DNA of 64,000 nt from positions 1 to 64,000 of IMG/VR virus record IMGVR_UViG_3300035670_000018. One strand, given 5' to 3'. The position numbers and the translations under genes were made by a program. Positions 51,132 to 59,886 of this stretch are shown piece after piece. The notes below the pieces were generated by a model. That model was not told where the DNA came from and searched no databases. It saw only the letters and a program-made list of their open reading frames with translations. The DNA comes from a virus. Each line of letters begins with the position of its first letter. The first letter of the stretch is position 1.

Positions 51132-52776
51132 AGGTTATAACAATAATCCGAATCTCCCGCGCGAAGACTTTTTACACGCATTCACGCAGGCTGAACTAGA
51201 CGAGTTTATCAAGTGTTCACAAGATCCTGTGTACTTTGCTTGCACATATATGCGTATTATCAACGTTGACCGCGGTCTTATGCCATTTGAGATGTGGGAC
51301 TTTCAGAAAGAAATGCTTACCACATTCCATGAAAACCGCTTCTCTATCTGTAAGCTTCCGCGTCAGGTAGGTAAGACTACAACCAGTGTTGCATTTTTGC
51401 TACACTTCATTCTCTTCAATGAAAATGTCAATGTAGCCATTCTTGCTAATAAGTCCGCAACAGCAAGAGAAATCATGGGCAGACTTCAGCTTGCCTTTGA
51501 GTATCTACCAAGATTCCTACAGCAGGGTGTCAAGGAATGGAACAAGGGTTCTATTGAACTTGCTAACGGTTCACGCGCGGTAGCTGACTCCACATCTGGT
51601 TCGTCTGTTCGTGGTAGATCGTTCAATGTCATTTTCCTTGACGAGTTTGCGTTTGTTCCAAACAATATCGCAGAAGCTTTCTTCATGTCTACATATCCTA
51701 CCATCTCATCTGGTAAGACAACTAAAGTTATTATCGTTTCTACACCTAACGGTCTGAATCTGTTCTATCGTATGTGGATTGAAGCACAAGAACAGCGCAG
51801 TCTATACAAGCCTATTGAGATCCACTGGAGCATGGTGCCTGGTAGAGATGAAGAGTGGAAAGAAGAGACTATTAGGAATACATCTCCGGATCAGTTCCGT
51901 CAAGAATTTGAGTGTGAGTTTATAGGTTCTACAAACACGCTTATTCATCCCGTCAAGCTTCGCTCACTTGTCTGGCACAATCCTATTCGTCAGGAAGGCA
52001 AGCTGGATATCTACAAAGATCCTGTACCAGGCAGAACTTACACAATGACAGTGGACGTGGCCGAGGGACAAGGCTTAGACTATTCTACATTTTCGATAAT
52101 AGACGTTACGGAAATACCATATCGTTTGGTAGCAAAATACAGAAACAACCAGATTTCACCACTGCTGTTTCCGACTATCATAGTACAAACAGCAAAGCTA
52201 TACAATGAAGCTTTCGTATTGGTAGAAATCAACTCCATTGGCCTACAGGTTTCAGACATTATTCATCATGAACTGGCCTATGAAAATCTGATCAAGATTG
52301 AAATGAAGGGTAAGCAGGGTCAGCAGCAAACACCCGGTTTCAAGAAGAAGATAGCATACGGTCTTAAGACCACCAATCAGTCTAAGATGATCGGATGCAC
52401 GAACCTGAAAACGCTCATTGAGAATGATAAACTGATAATCAATGACGCTCAGATGATTACCGAGTTGACTACGTTCTCAGCAGACAAGAAGACGTTCAAA
52501 GCCGAAGAAGGCAACAACGATGACTTGGTAATGACACTGGTACACTTTGGTTGGTTGTCAGCACAGAAGTATTTCCGTGAGAACATCAATAATGACATTC
52601 GTAAAGTCCTACAGCAGGAACAGCTTAATCTGATGGACCAAGACATTGTACCTATTGGAATCATAGATAATGGAATAGATGACCCATTTGATGAGAATAT
52701 GGACAAAGACTTGTGGGTAGAAGATAGGAAAAAGCTATTTCCATTTGATGATTACAACTGGTCATCCAAGCTATAA
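51124..52776 (+). CDS. 17: gp17 large terminase subunit
   Basis: This 550-aa headful packaging motor has an ATPase and a nuclease domain. Walker A RQVGKTT lies at residues 80-86, Walker B VIFLDE at 169-174 with the catalytic Glu, and a coupling motif STPNG follows near 204-208. The nuclease domain begins with VDVAEG at 310-315 (catalytic Asp311) and includes later acidic residues (VLVEINSIG; GNNDDLVMTL). It starts at GTG 51124, overlapping gp16. It translocates DNA through gp20 and cuts at headful. Confidence 0.95.
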   Translation: MSKGYNNNPNLPREDFLHAFTQAELDEFIKCSQDPVYFACTYMRIINVDRGLMPFEMWDFQKEMLTTFHENRFSICKLPRQVGKTTTSVAFLLHFILFNENVNVAILANKSATAREIMGRLQLAFEYLPRFLQQGVKEWNKGSIELANGSRAVADSTSGSSVRGRSFNVIFLDEFAFVPNNIAEAFFMSTYPTISSGKTTKVIIVSTPNGLNLFYRMWIEAQEQRSLYKPIEIHWSMVPGRDEEWKEETIRNTSPDQFRQEFECEFIGSTNTLIHPVKLRSLVWHNPIRQEGKLDIYKDPVPGRTYTMTVDVAEGQGLDYSTFSIIDVTEIPYRLVAKYRNNQISPLLFPTIIVQTAKLYNEAFVLVEINSIGLQVSDIIHHELAYENLIKIEMKGKQGQQQTPGFKKKIAYGLKTTNQSKMIGCTNLKTLIENDKLIINDAQMITELTTFSADKKTFKAEEGNNDDLVMTLVHFGWLSAQKYFRENINNDIRKVLQQEQLNLMDQDIVPIGIIDNGIDDPFDENMDKDLWVEDRKKLFPFDDYNWSSKL

Positions 52777-52779
52777 ATA
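52772..52779 (+). promoter_or_regulatory. T4-type late promoter (TATAAATA) for gene 18
   Basis: Exact TATAAATA overlapping the end of gene 17; the sheath ATG lies 56 bases on, after a leader with RBS AAAGGAG (52822-52828). Confidence 0.75.
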
Positions 52780-52835
52780 CTCATTTTTCTAAATAATGTA
52801 GAGACTTGAATTACTTTTCTTAAAGGAGAAACACG

Positions 52836-54563
52836 ATGGCATTTCAATTGTCACCAGGCGTAAATGTATCTGAAATTGACTTAACAACTATTGTACCTGC
52901 TGTAGGTACAACCGAGGGCGCTTTTGTAGGTAACTTCAATTGGGGTCCTTTAGAAGAAATTCGTACTATTTCTTCGGAAGTTGAACTAGTGGATACATTT
53001 GGTAAGCCAGATAACAACAATTTCGTAGACTTTTTTACAGCGGCCAACTTCTTGGCTTATGCTCGTAATCTAAAGATAGTCCGCGCTGGTGATAACTCAT
53101 CAGCTAAAAATGCTTCTATTGGTAATGGTATTTTGATTAAAAATTCTGATGATTATCTTTCAAACTATATCAATCAGGAAGCAGCTAATACTGCTGGTAT
53201 GTTTGCTGCTAAGTTTGCTGGTGATCTAGGTAACAGCTTGAAGGTTTCTCTATATGCAAATACAGATTATGTAGAAAGAGTAAATTGGAATAGCACAAGA
53301 TGGACTTATGCTGAACAGTTTAACGGTGCACCAAATACTTCTGTTTATGCTGCTGGTGTAAACGGTTTAAGAGACGAAATGCACATTATTGTTATTGACG
53401 AAGACGGTAGATTTACAGGAACAGCAAACAGCATTCTAGAAAAGTTTGCTTATGTATCTAAGGCTTCTGATGCTGTCACAAGCGATGGTTCATCAAACTA
53501 CTATGTAAACGTAATTAATGAACGTTCAAAGTACATCTATATCATTAATCATGCTCTAGATGTTACAAGTAACGTAACTGATACCTCTACATGGGGATCA
53601 TCTGCTGTTGGAACAACATTCACTGAAGGAGCAAGCAGCTATACAGTATCTCTATCAGGCGGTACAAATGGCGAAGTAGGTGATGATCAACGCATTCTTG
53701 GTTACGATAGATTTACCAATGCTGAAGAAGTTGATATTTCACTTGTTGTAACAGGTGGTGCAAACTTGGCTGTTGTTCAGCACTGCATTGACAATCTTGC
53801 AGAATTCCGTAAAGATTGCGTTGTATTCTGCTCACCAACAAGAGCAAACGTTGTTTCTGTAGGTATTTCAGATGCAGCAAACAATGTTATCTCATACCGT
53901 AACGCAATGGGACGTTCAACATCATATGCTGTCATGGATTCTTCTTGGAAGTATCAGTTTGACAAGTATAACAACGTATATCGTTGGGTTCCAATGAACG
54001 GCGACATTGCTGGTCTATGTGTAAGAACAGACTTTGAACGTGATCCATGGTTCTCACCAGCTGGTTTCAATCGCGGTCAAATCAAGAATCTTGTAAAGCT
54101 TTCATTTAATCCTGATAAGACAGATCGTGATGAACTTTACAAAAATGGTATCAACCCAATCGTTACATTCCGTGGAGAAGGTACAGTTCTATACGGTGAT
54201 AAGACAATGCTTACTCGTCCATCAGCATTTGATCGCATCAACGTTCGCCGTTTATTCATCGTACTTGAAAAGGCCATCGCAAGAGCAGCCAAGTATAGCT
54301 TGTTTGAATTCAATGATGAATTTACACGCGCACAGTTTGTTGCTTTGATTGAGCCATATCTACGCGATGTACAGGGTCGTCGTGGTATCTTTGATTTCCG
54401 CGTAGTATGTGATGAAACTAATAACACTCCTGAAGTAATCGACCGTAACGAATTTATTGGCGATATCTACATCAAACCAGCCAGAAGCATCAACTTTATC
54501 CAGTTGAACTTCATTGCTGTAAGAACTGGTGTTGCCTTTGAAGAAGTTGTAGGCAGATTTTAA
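52836..54563 (+). CDS. 18: gp18 tail sheath protein
   Basis: This 575-aa protein has the conserved sheath N-terminus (SPGVNVSEIDLTTIVPAVGT, then TEGAFVGNFNWGPLEEI) and C-terminus (NVRRLFIVLEKAIARAAKYS, FEFNDEFTRAQFVALIEPYL, RDVQGRRGIFDFRVVCDETN), which form the interlocking arms and the core. T4 gp18 is 659 aa; the reduction lies in the exposed middle. It contracts to drive the tube through the cell envelope. Confidence 0.95.
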   Translation: MAFQLSPGVNVSEIDLTTIVPAVGTTEGAFVGNFNWGPLEEIRTISSEVELVDTFGKPDNNNFVDFFTAANFLAYARNLKIVRAGDNSSAKNASIGNGILIKNSDDYLSNYINQEAANTAGMFAAKFAGDLGNSLKVSLYANTDYVERVNWNSTRWTYAEQFNGAPNTSVYAAGVNGLRDEMHIIVIDEDGRFTGTANSILEKFAYVSKASDAVTSDGSSNYYVNVINERSKYIYIINHALDVTSNVTDTSTWGSSAVGTTFTEGASSYTVSLSGGTNGEVGDDQRILGYDRFTNAEEVDISLVVTGGANLAVVQHCIDNLAEFRKDCVVFCSPTRANVVSVGISDAANNVISYRNAMGRSTSYAVMDSSWKYQFDKYNNVYRWVPMNGDIAGLCVRTDFERDPWFSPAGFNRGQIKNLVKLSFNPDKTDRDELYKNGINPIVTFRGEGTVLYGDKTMLTRPSAFDRINVRRLFIVLEKAIARAAKYSLFEFNDEFTRAQFVALIEPYLRDVQGRRGIFDFRVVCDETNNTPEVIDRNEFIGDIYIKPARSINFIQLNFIAVRTGVAFEEVVGRF

Positions 54564-54577
54564 TTGATAAAAAGCAT

Positions 54578-54585
54578 ATAAATAT
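54578..54585 (+). promoter_or_regulatory. T4-type late promoter (TATAAATA) for gene 19
   Basis: Exact TATAAATA, 19 bases before the tube-protein ATG, followed by RBS AAGGAG (54590-54595). Confidence 0.78.
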
Positions 54586-54604
54586 TCAGAAGGAGTAAAA
54601 ACAA

Positions 54605-55204
54605 ATGGCTTCATTTAACGTACAAGAATTTAGAGCGCAGATGACAGGTGACGGTGCTCGTCCTAACCTGTTTAACTGTGAACTACCATTCTTAGGAAAT
54701 CTATTAGGCACAGCAGCAGTTAAGTATAACTTCATGTGCCGCGCCGCTCAATTGCCTGGTTCCACTGTGAACCAGGTTCCTGTCAACTACTTTGGCCGTG
54801 AACTAAAGTTTGCAGGAAACCGTACATTCACTGAATGGACAGTTACAATTATCAACGACGAAGACTTTGTTATTCGCAACGCATTTGAACTATGGATGAG
54901 TAGACTGAACTCACACGTATCAAATCTTCGTTCTTCCAATTTTATTAGCCCAGCACAGTACCAGCAAGACGGTATTGTAACTCAGTTTGGCAAAGCTGAT
55001 GAAGTGTTGAAACTATACAAGTTCATCGGTATGTTCCCAATTGACATTTCTCCAATTGAACTTGATTGGGGTGCAAATGATACAATTGAAGAATATGCAG
55101 TGACATTTGCCTATCAGTGGTGGGAATCAGATACAACAGACAGTATTGCAACTTCTGGTGCGCCTTCTGTTCGTACTTCATTTACACCGCCGCTAGTTGG
55201 CTAA
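54605..55204 (+). CDS. 19: gp19 tail tube protein
   Basis: This 199-aa protein has the tube-family layout: an N-terminal RPNLFNCELPFLGN strand, CRAAQLPGSTVNQVPVNYFG, RELKFAGNRTFTEWTVTI, a helix AFELWMSRLNSHVSN, and a C-terminal AVTFAYQWWESDT. It forms the hexameric rings of the inner tail tube. T4 gp19 is 163 aa. It lies between sheath and portal, as in T4. Confidence 0.92.
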   Translation: MASFNVQEFRAQMTGDGARPNLFNCELPFLGNLLGTAAVKYNFMCRAAQLPGSTVNQVPVNYFGRELKFAGNRTFTEWTVTIINDEDFVIRNAFELWMSRLNSHVSNLRSSNFISPAQYQQDGIVTQFGKADEVLKLYKFIGMFPIDISPIELDWGANDTIEEYAVTFAYQWWESDTTDSIATSGAPSVRTSFTPPLVG

Positions 55205-55213
55205 TATATAAAA

Positions 55214-55237
55214 AGGAGGGGGTTTATTCCCCCTCCT
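55214..55237 (-). terminator. Strong hairpin between genes 19 and 20 with U-run on minus side
   Basis: Perfect 9-bp stem AGGAGGGGG/CCCCCTCCT (55214-55222/55229-55237) with loop TTTATT. On the plus strand it is followed by ATAAC, with no T-run. On the minus strand it runs into TTTTTATATAT, a good terminator for antisense transcription. On plus-strand RNA it could act as a stability or processing hairpin protecting tube mRNA. Confidence 0.6.
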
Positions 55238-55256
55238 ATAACATGGAGAATTGTAG

Positions 55257-56993
55257 GTGGTCCAACTTTTTGGCTTTGAACTCTCACGTAAAAAAACGAA
55301 GCAAGAGCAAAATGCTTCACAACAGGATTCTAATAAGTCGTTTGCTTTACCGCAAAACGATGACGGTGCTGTAACTATTCAATCAGGTGCCTATTATGGC
55401 ACCTATGTTGACTTGGACGGTGTTGTTAGAAACGAAATAGAACTCATTACACGCTATCGTGAAATGTCAATGCAACCAGAGTTGGAAACAGCTATTGATG
55501 AGATTGTAAACGAAGCCATTGTAAACACTGCAAAAGACAAAGCAGTTGAAATCAATCTAGATGATTTGAAGCAACCGGAATCGGTAAAGAAGAAAATTCG
55601 TGATGAATTTGATATTGTTCTAAAGCTTCTTAACTTTGGTAACATGGGCCATGAGATTTTTCGTCGCTGGTATGTTGACGGTCGTATGTTCTATCATGTT
55701 ATCATTGACGAAGCAAGTACAGCTAAAGGCATTCAAGAACTAAGATACATTGACCCTCGTCGTATTCGCAAAATCCGTGAAATTCAAAAGACAAAAGATC
55801 CAAGAACTACCATAGACGTTATCAATAAGATTAACGAATACTATCTCTATAATGAGCGTGGTATTATTGGCGCGCATTCCAATCTTGGTGCTAAGATTGC
55901 CATTGATGCAATCATCAACATCAATTCAGGTTTGATGGATTCCAAGAGAGCGATGGTTCTCTCATATCTACACAAGGCCATCAAACCACTAAACAACTTG
56001 AGAATGATTGAAGATGCGACAGTTATATATCGTCTATCACGCGCTCCCGAACGCCGTATATTCTATATTGACGTTGGTAACATGCCAACCATCAAAGCGG
56101 AACAATACCTAAAAGATATCATGACCAAGTATCGTAACAAGTTGGTTTACGATAGCACAACAGGCGAAATCAAGGATGATCGTAAGCATCTTTCCATGCT
56201 TGAAGACTTCTGGTTACCTCGTCGTGAAGGCGGCAAAGGAACAGAAATCACAACTCTTCCTGGTGGTCAAAATCTAGGTGAACTGGAAGACGTTAAGTAT
56301 TTTGAACGTAAGCTATACAAAGCACTTGGCGTTCCTATTGGCCGTCTAGAACAGCAACCAGGTGGTGGTATTCTAGGTCGCTCAACTGAAATTACCAGAG
56401 ACGAATTGAAGTTCTCAAAGTTCATTGATAGACTACGTAACAAGTTCTCAACTTTGTTTGATGATATTCTTCGTGTCCAACTTATCATGAAGAAAGTTTG
56501 TACAGAAGAAGAGTGGAAAGAGTTCAAAGAAGATGTTTACTACGATTTCAAGAAAGACAACAACTTTGATGAGTTGAAAGAGTCTGAACTATTAATGAAT
56601 CGTATTGCTACGCTACAAGCAGTAGATCCATACGTAGGTCGTTATTATTCAATGCAGTGGGTTCGTAAGAATATTCTCATGATGGATGACGATGAGATTG
56701 AAGAAATCCAAGGTCAGATAGAAGAAGAGCAAGCAGCCAATACTCCAGTTGATGATCAGGGTAATCCATTGCCTACAGATGATCAAGGCAATCCATTACC
56801 ACCACAAGCACCGCAACCAAACATAGTTCCTCCTACACCAATTGAAGGAATGCTGCAACAGCAAATGTCTCAGCAGGGCGCACAAGCTGTTTATCAAGAT
56901 GGAACACAAAAAGACACCATGGATCCATTAGAGATGGGGCAAGCTGCTAATCGCAGAAGATTTGTCAATGATACTATGGAACCAGTAAGATGA
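55257..56993 (+). CDS. 20: gp20 portal protein
   Basis: This 578-aa protein matches gp20 (T4: 524 aa): SGAYYGTYVDLDGVVRNEIE, LITRYREMSMQPELETAIDE, IVNEAI, GRMFYHVIIDE, IRKIREIQKTK and DFWLPRREGGKGTEITTLPG, followed by a clip/crown region. The C-terminal 80 residues are Gln/Pro/Asp-rich, with a tandem DDQGNPLP repeat. It starts at GTG 55257 with GGAG at 55245-55248. The dodecamer nucleates prohead assembly and is the DNA channel. Confidence 0.93.
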   Translation: MVQLFGFELSRKKTKQEQNASQQDSNKSFALPQNDDGAVTIQSGAYYGTYVDLDGVVRNEIELITRYREMSMQPELETAIDEIVNEAIVNTAKDKAVEINLDDLKQPESVKKKIRDEFDIVLKLLNFGNMGHEIFRRWYVDGRMFYHVIIDEASTAKGIQELRYIDPRRIRKIREIQKTKDPRTTIDVINKINEYYLYNERGIIGAHSNLGAKIAIDAIININSGLMDSKRAMVLSYLHKAIKPLNNLRMIEDATVIYRLSRAPERRIFYIDVGNMPTIKAEQYLKDIMTKYRNKLVYDSTTGEIKDDRKHLSMLEDFWLPRREGGKGTEITTLPGGQNLGELEDVKYFERKLYKALGVPIGRLEQQPGGGILGRSTEITRDELKFSKFIDRLRNKFSTLFDDILRVQLIMKKVCTEEEWKEFKEDVYYDFKKDNNFDELKESELLMNRIATLQAVDPYVGRYYSMQWVRKNILMMDDDEIEEIQGQIEEEQAANTPVDDQGNPLPTDDQGNPLPPQAPQPNIVPPTPIEGMLQQQMSQQGAQAVYQDGTQKDTMDPLEMGQAANRRRFVNDTMEPVR

Positions 56994-57919
56994 TGAAGTT
57001 TGGTAACTTTATATCAGAATCGTTAGCTGCTGAAATCAAATCAGAGCCAAAAACAAACGCATCCAGAGAAGCAAGAAGACTTGGACTAACTTATATGGGT
57101 TTTGGCAGATATGCTGACTCTAAAGGTAAAATAGCATATACAGTAGATAACAATAGACTTGTGCCATACAAACATATAGAAGAAATTCAAAGTATGCATG
57201 ACAAAGCTAGAAGCACAAGTAATCCAAATAAATCCAAAGAGTTGATGGCTCAAGTTGATACTCATTCAAAAGTTTTATCAAAAAGAGAAGCAGAAGACAA
57301 TAAGATACTTAGCAAAAAAAGCAAAGAGATAATGGCTCTGAATAAAGAACTATACAAGTTCTATAAGCCTGGAATGTATGATGACGAAGAAATACGAGCA
57401 ATCGAAGAATACACTAATGATGCTTTTGGTCCTATAAATAGATTTCTTTACAAAGGTCATGATCCAGACACAGAACCAGAAGACGCTTCTTTTATAGAGA
57501 GTATGGTAGAAGCACTAGATTCAGCTTTCGAAGAAACACAAGCTCCATTTGCTTATACTGTATACACAGGTCTGAGTGAAAGATATAAAGCTGAAAAAAT
57601 AAAACCTGGTGGTGAATATATCTTCAGAGGTTATTTGTCTACTTCTATAGATTTCAATACAGCCATTGGTGGATTTACCGATTCGGACTGGGGCAATAAA
57701 AAACCTGTAGTTCTTCAAATAGATATTTCGAAGGGTCAAAAATCTATCTATGTTGATCCACTTTCTTCAAATACTGGTGAATTGGAAACTATGTTGCCTA
57801 GAGGATCAAGAGTAAAAATTATATCTGGTCCACATCAAATTGATTATGGTATACTAAATCCAGAAGCAGATCCGGTAACGATAAATCTTTTCCATTGTGT
57901 ATTGGTCGAAGATTTATAA
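56993..57919 (+). CDS. Probable capsid-packaged ADP-ribosyltransferase
   Basis: The C-terminal half of this 308-aa protein has the R-S-E type mono-ADP-ribosyltransferase layout: TVYTGL at 189-194 (beta strand with Tyr-Thr-Gly where many members have Arg), FRGYLSTSIDF with Ser216-Thr217-Ser218, and GELETMLPRGS with the ExE pair Glu263/Glu265. The N-terminal part has EARRLGLTYMGFGRYADSKG, a domain seen in several phage head-associated proteins. The first residues, MKFGNFISE, resemble a gp21-cleaved capsid-targeting peptide. T4 Alt is likewise packaged and modifies host RNA polymerase. It lies between portal and prohead core genes. ATG 56993 is chosen; ATG 56990 is also possible. Confidence 0.78.
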   Translation: MKFGNFISESLAAEIKSEPKTNASREARRLGLTYMGFGRYADSKGKIAYTVDNNRLVPYKHIEEIQSMHDKARSTSNPNKSKELMAQVDTHSKVLSKREAEDNKILSKKSKEIMALNKELYKFYKPGMYDDEEIRAIEEYTNDAFGPINRFLYKGHDPDTEPEDASFIESMVEALDSAFEETQAPFAYTVYTGLSERYKAEKIKPGGEYIFRGYLSTSIDFNTAIGGFTDSDWGNKKPVVLQIDISKGQKSIYVDPLSSNTGELETMLPRGSRVKIISGPHQIDYGILNPEADPVTINLFHCVLVEDL

Positions 57920-57922
57920 ATA
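57915..57922 (+). promoter_or_regulatory. T4-type late promoter (TATAAATA)
   Basis: Exact TATAAATA overlapping the ADP-ribosyltransferase stop; next ATG at 57949 with RBS TAGGAGT (57934-57940). Confidence 0.75.
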
Positions 57923-57948
57923 TAAGAAATACGTAGGAGTTAAAACAA

Positions 57949-58251
57949 ATGTCAGTTAACAAAGCATTAAATAACATTCTAGAGAACAATCTAGATGAAA
58001 TGCGCCAAAACTTTTCCGCTGCTCTTTCTACAAAAGCAGTAGAAAAGCTTGAAGAGCGCAAGATGGAAATTGCCAAGAATTACTTTGGCCAGGTAATGGA
58101 ATCAACAGAACAGATTGATGAAGCTTTACCAGTAAAGTATTTTGATCGTCCTTTGCCAAATAAAACGCCGCTTGGTAAATTTGACAATGTTGTAAATAAA
58201 GCGATGAAGAGTGCAAAAAGTAAGAAAATGACTGCTGTAAAGAAGAAGTAA
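57949..58251 (+). CDS. Prohead core protein-like (gp67/gp68 position)
   Basis: This 100-aa basic, helical protein follows a late promoter in the place of T4 genes 67/68. The pattern MRQNFSAALSTKAVEKLEER followed by KMEIAKNYFGQVM is shared, as I recall, with the small prohead core proteins of marine T4-likes. The lysine-rich C-terminus ends in KKMTAVKKK. It probably joins the scaffold core and may be cleaved by gp21. Sequence support for naming 67 rather than 68 is insufficient. Confidence 0.7.
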   Translation: MSVNKALNNILENNLDEMRQNFSAALSTKAVEKLEERKMEIAKNYFGQVMESTEQIDEALPVKYFDRPLPNKTPLGKFDNVVNKAMKSAKSKKMTAVKKK

Positions 58252-58257
58252 TACATC

Positions 58258-59391
58258 ATGAAAAGCATCAAAGGCCTTAGAGAACAATACGATCTAATCA
58301 CAGAGAAAGAAGAAGCAGAAGTTCGTAAACTTTCTGCTCTTGTTCGTGCTGGTCTTTTTGATGCTAAGAAACTAACATCACTGAAACGCGCACTGGAAAA
58401 ACCAGTTGATAAAATGACAGCACAAGAAAAGCGTATGCTTCTTAACTTGCTGGATTCACTTATGTCTGAGGTTCTGTCCAATCAGCCTGTGTATCAAAAG
58501 GTCAAGCAGAATGTGATGAAGGAAAACAAGGATAACTTTGTAAGTGACCGTAGATTTGGTCGTGGTTATCCTTCTCAGAAAGATATGCCTTCCGTATTGT
58601 TACTAAAGCGTAAGGCTATTCGTGTATTTCCTGATGGTCAAAAAGTAGGACTATACTACGCTCAAGCGATAGACAAGTATGTTACCATACCATTCAGTGA
58701 AATTGGAATAAACGAAGAGAATGAATTGGATGAGATAGCTCCCGCTCTAGTTCCTCTTGCAGTAGGTGCAGCTAGAGTTGCAGCTCCTATAATTGCACGT
58801 AATGCTTCACGTATCGGATCAGCCGGCAAAAAAGCATGGGATGCTTGGAAAAAGAGTAGAGCAGTCAAAAAAGCTGAAAAGGCAAAAGACAAAATATCTA
58901 GAGGTGGCACGATAACAAATGCTGATAGATTGGCCAGAAGAAAAGCCATTGCCAAAGGCATAAAAAAAAGAAGCAGTAGTGCTGGTGGCAGATGGAGAAA
59001 TATAGGGCGCCGCACTGCTGAATTGGGTGCAGGAGCTGCCGCAGTCGGTGCAGCACTATCTGGTGGTTCAGGTGAAAAAAAGTATTTTACACCAATGTCT
59101 CCTACACTAAAAGCTACTACAGTAGGACCAAAGAGAGAAGGCGGTTCAGATTCGAGAGCAGAGCGTGAGAGACAAGCCGCTTTCAGAGCATCAAAATCCA
59201 TGGCTACAAATGAGTCTGTAGAAGTAAATCTAGATGGAAATCTATTTGAACTAAATAATAAGGCAGCAAATAAAATTACCAAACTCTATGAGTCATTGAA
59301 CAATAAGAACAAACGCAAGATGATTTCCATGATGAATGAGAGTGGAGAAAGCCTCAACAAGATTGTATCATTTGCATTAGGACAGAAATAA
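58258..59391 (+). CDS. Prohead core/internal head protein with basic Ala-Gly-rich insertion
   Basis: The first 130 residues of this 377-aa protein contain a conserved T4-like block (VRKLSALVRAGLFDAKKLTS, MTAQEKRMLLNLLDSLMSEV, PSVLLLKRKAIRVFPDGQKV, GLYYAQAIDKYV). Residues about 160-275 are an Ala/Gly/Lys/Arg-rich stretch, and the C-terminus is again ordered (KITKLYESLNNKNKRKMISM). The conserved parts suggest a prohead core protein, and the basic middle suggests DNA contact inside the head. LITE at 13-16 could be a gp21 cleavage site. No T4 counterpart assigned. Confidence 0.68.
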   Translation: MKSIKGLREQYDLITEKEEAEVRKLSALVRAGLFDAKKLTSLKRALEKPVDKMTAQEKRMLLNLLDSLMSEVLSNQPVYQKVKQNVMKENKDNFVSDRRFGRGYPSQKDMPSVLLLKRKAIRVFPDGQKVGLYYAQAIDKYVTIPFSEIGINEENELDEIAPALVPLAVGAARVAAPIIARNASRIGSAGKKAWDAWKKSRAVKKAEKAKDKISRGGTITNADRLARRKAIAKGIKKRSSSAGGRWRNIGRRTAELGAGAAAVGAALSGGSGEKKYFTPMSPTLKATTVGPKREGGSDSRAERERQAAFRASKSMATNESVEVNLDGNLFELNNKAANKITKLYESLNNKNKRKMISMMNESGESLNKIVSFALGQK

Positions 59392-59394
59392 GAC

Positions 59395-59886
59395 ATGGCA
59401 AACGTAATAAGAGAACAAAAGCTTATTGATTCCAACAAGCGAGCATTAATTAAGTATGTGATACTTTCTGATGGAACTAACGAGGCAAACACACGTTTGC
59501 TTGATGCGTCTTCATTAGCATTTGCACTAAACGCAACAGGTGTAATATCTCAAACAGATCCAAAGTCAAACTACAGATCAACAATAAGAAAAGTAAAAGC
59601 TTACTCTAGAACAGGTGGTTCTTTTATACTTAAGTGGGAAGGTGATGCAAACTCAGAGATTATCACGTTTGGTTCAGGTTCCGTAGACTTTACATTTGAA
59701 AACGATGGTGCAATCATTCAAAATCCAGAAGCAAACGCAACAGGTGATATTCTTCTAAGCACAGCTAATCTTGTTGCTGGTGATACAACAACGATTTTCC
59801 TAGACATAAGAAAAGACAGTTTGGATTATGATGCTGGTCAGACAGCAGATCCTTACGCATTCAACGCAAAAGGTCCATTTCCATGA
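59395..59886 (+). CDS. Conserved virion protein, probable capsid-associated beta-sandwich
   Basis: This 163-aa all-beta protein begins IREQKLIDSNKRALIKYVIL and continues TRLLDASSLAFALNATG. Later strands (GGSFILKWEGDANSEIITFG, SGSVDFTF) and a C-terminal FLDIRKDSLDYDAGQ are typical of a small structural protein found in head gene clusters of marine T4-likes. It could decorate or line the capsid. No T4 counterpart known to me. ATGA overlap with the next gene. Confidence 0.68.
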   Translation: MANVIREQKLIDSNKRALIKYVILSDGTNEANTRLLDASSLAFALNATGVISQTDPKSNYRSTIRKVKAYSRTGGSFILKWEGDANSEIITFGSGSVDFTFENDGAIIQNPEANATGDILLSTANLVAGDTTTIFLDIRKDSLDYDAGQTADPYAFNAKGPFP

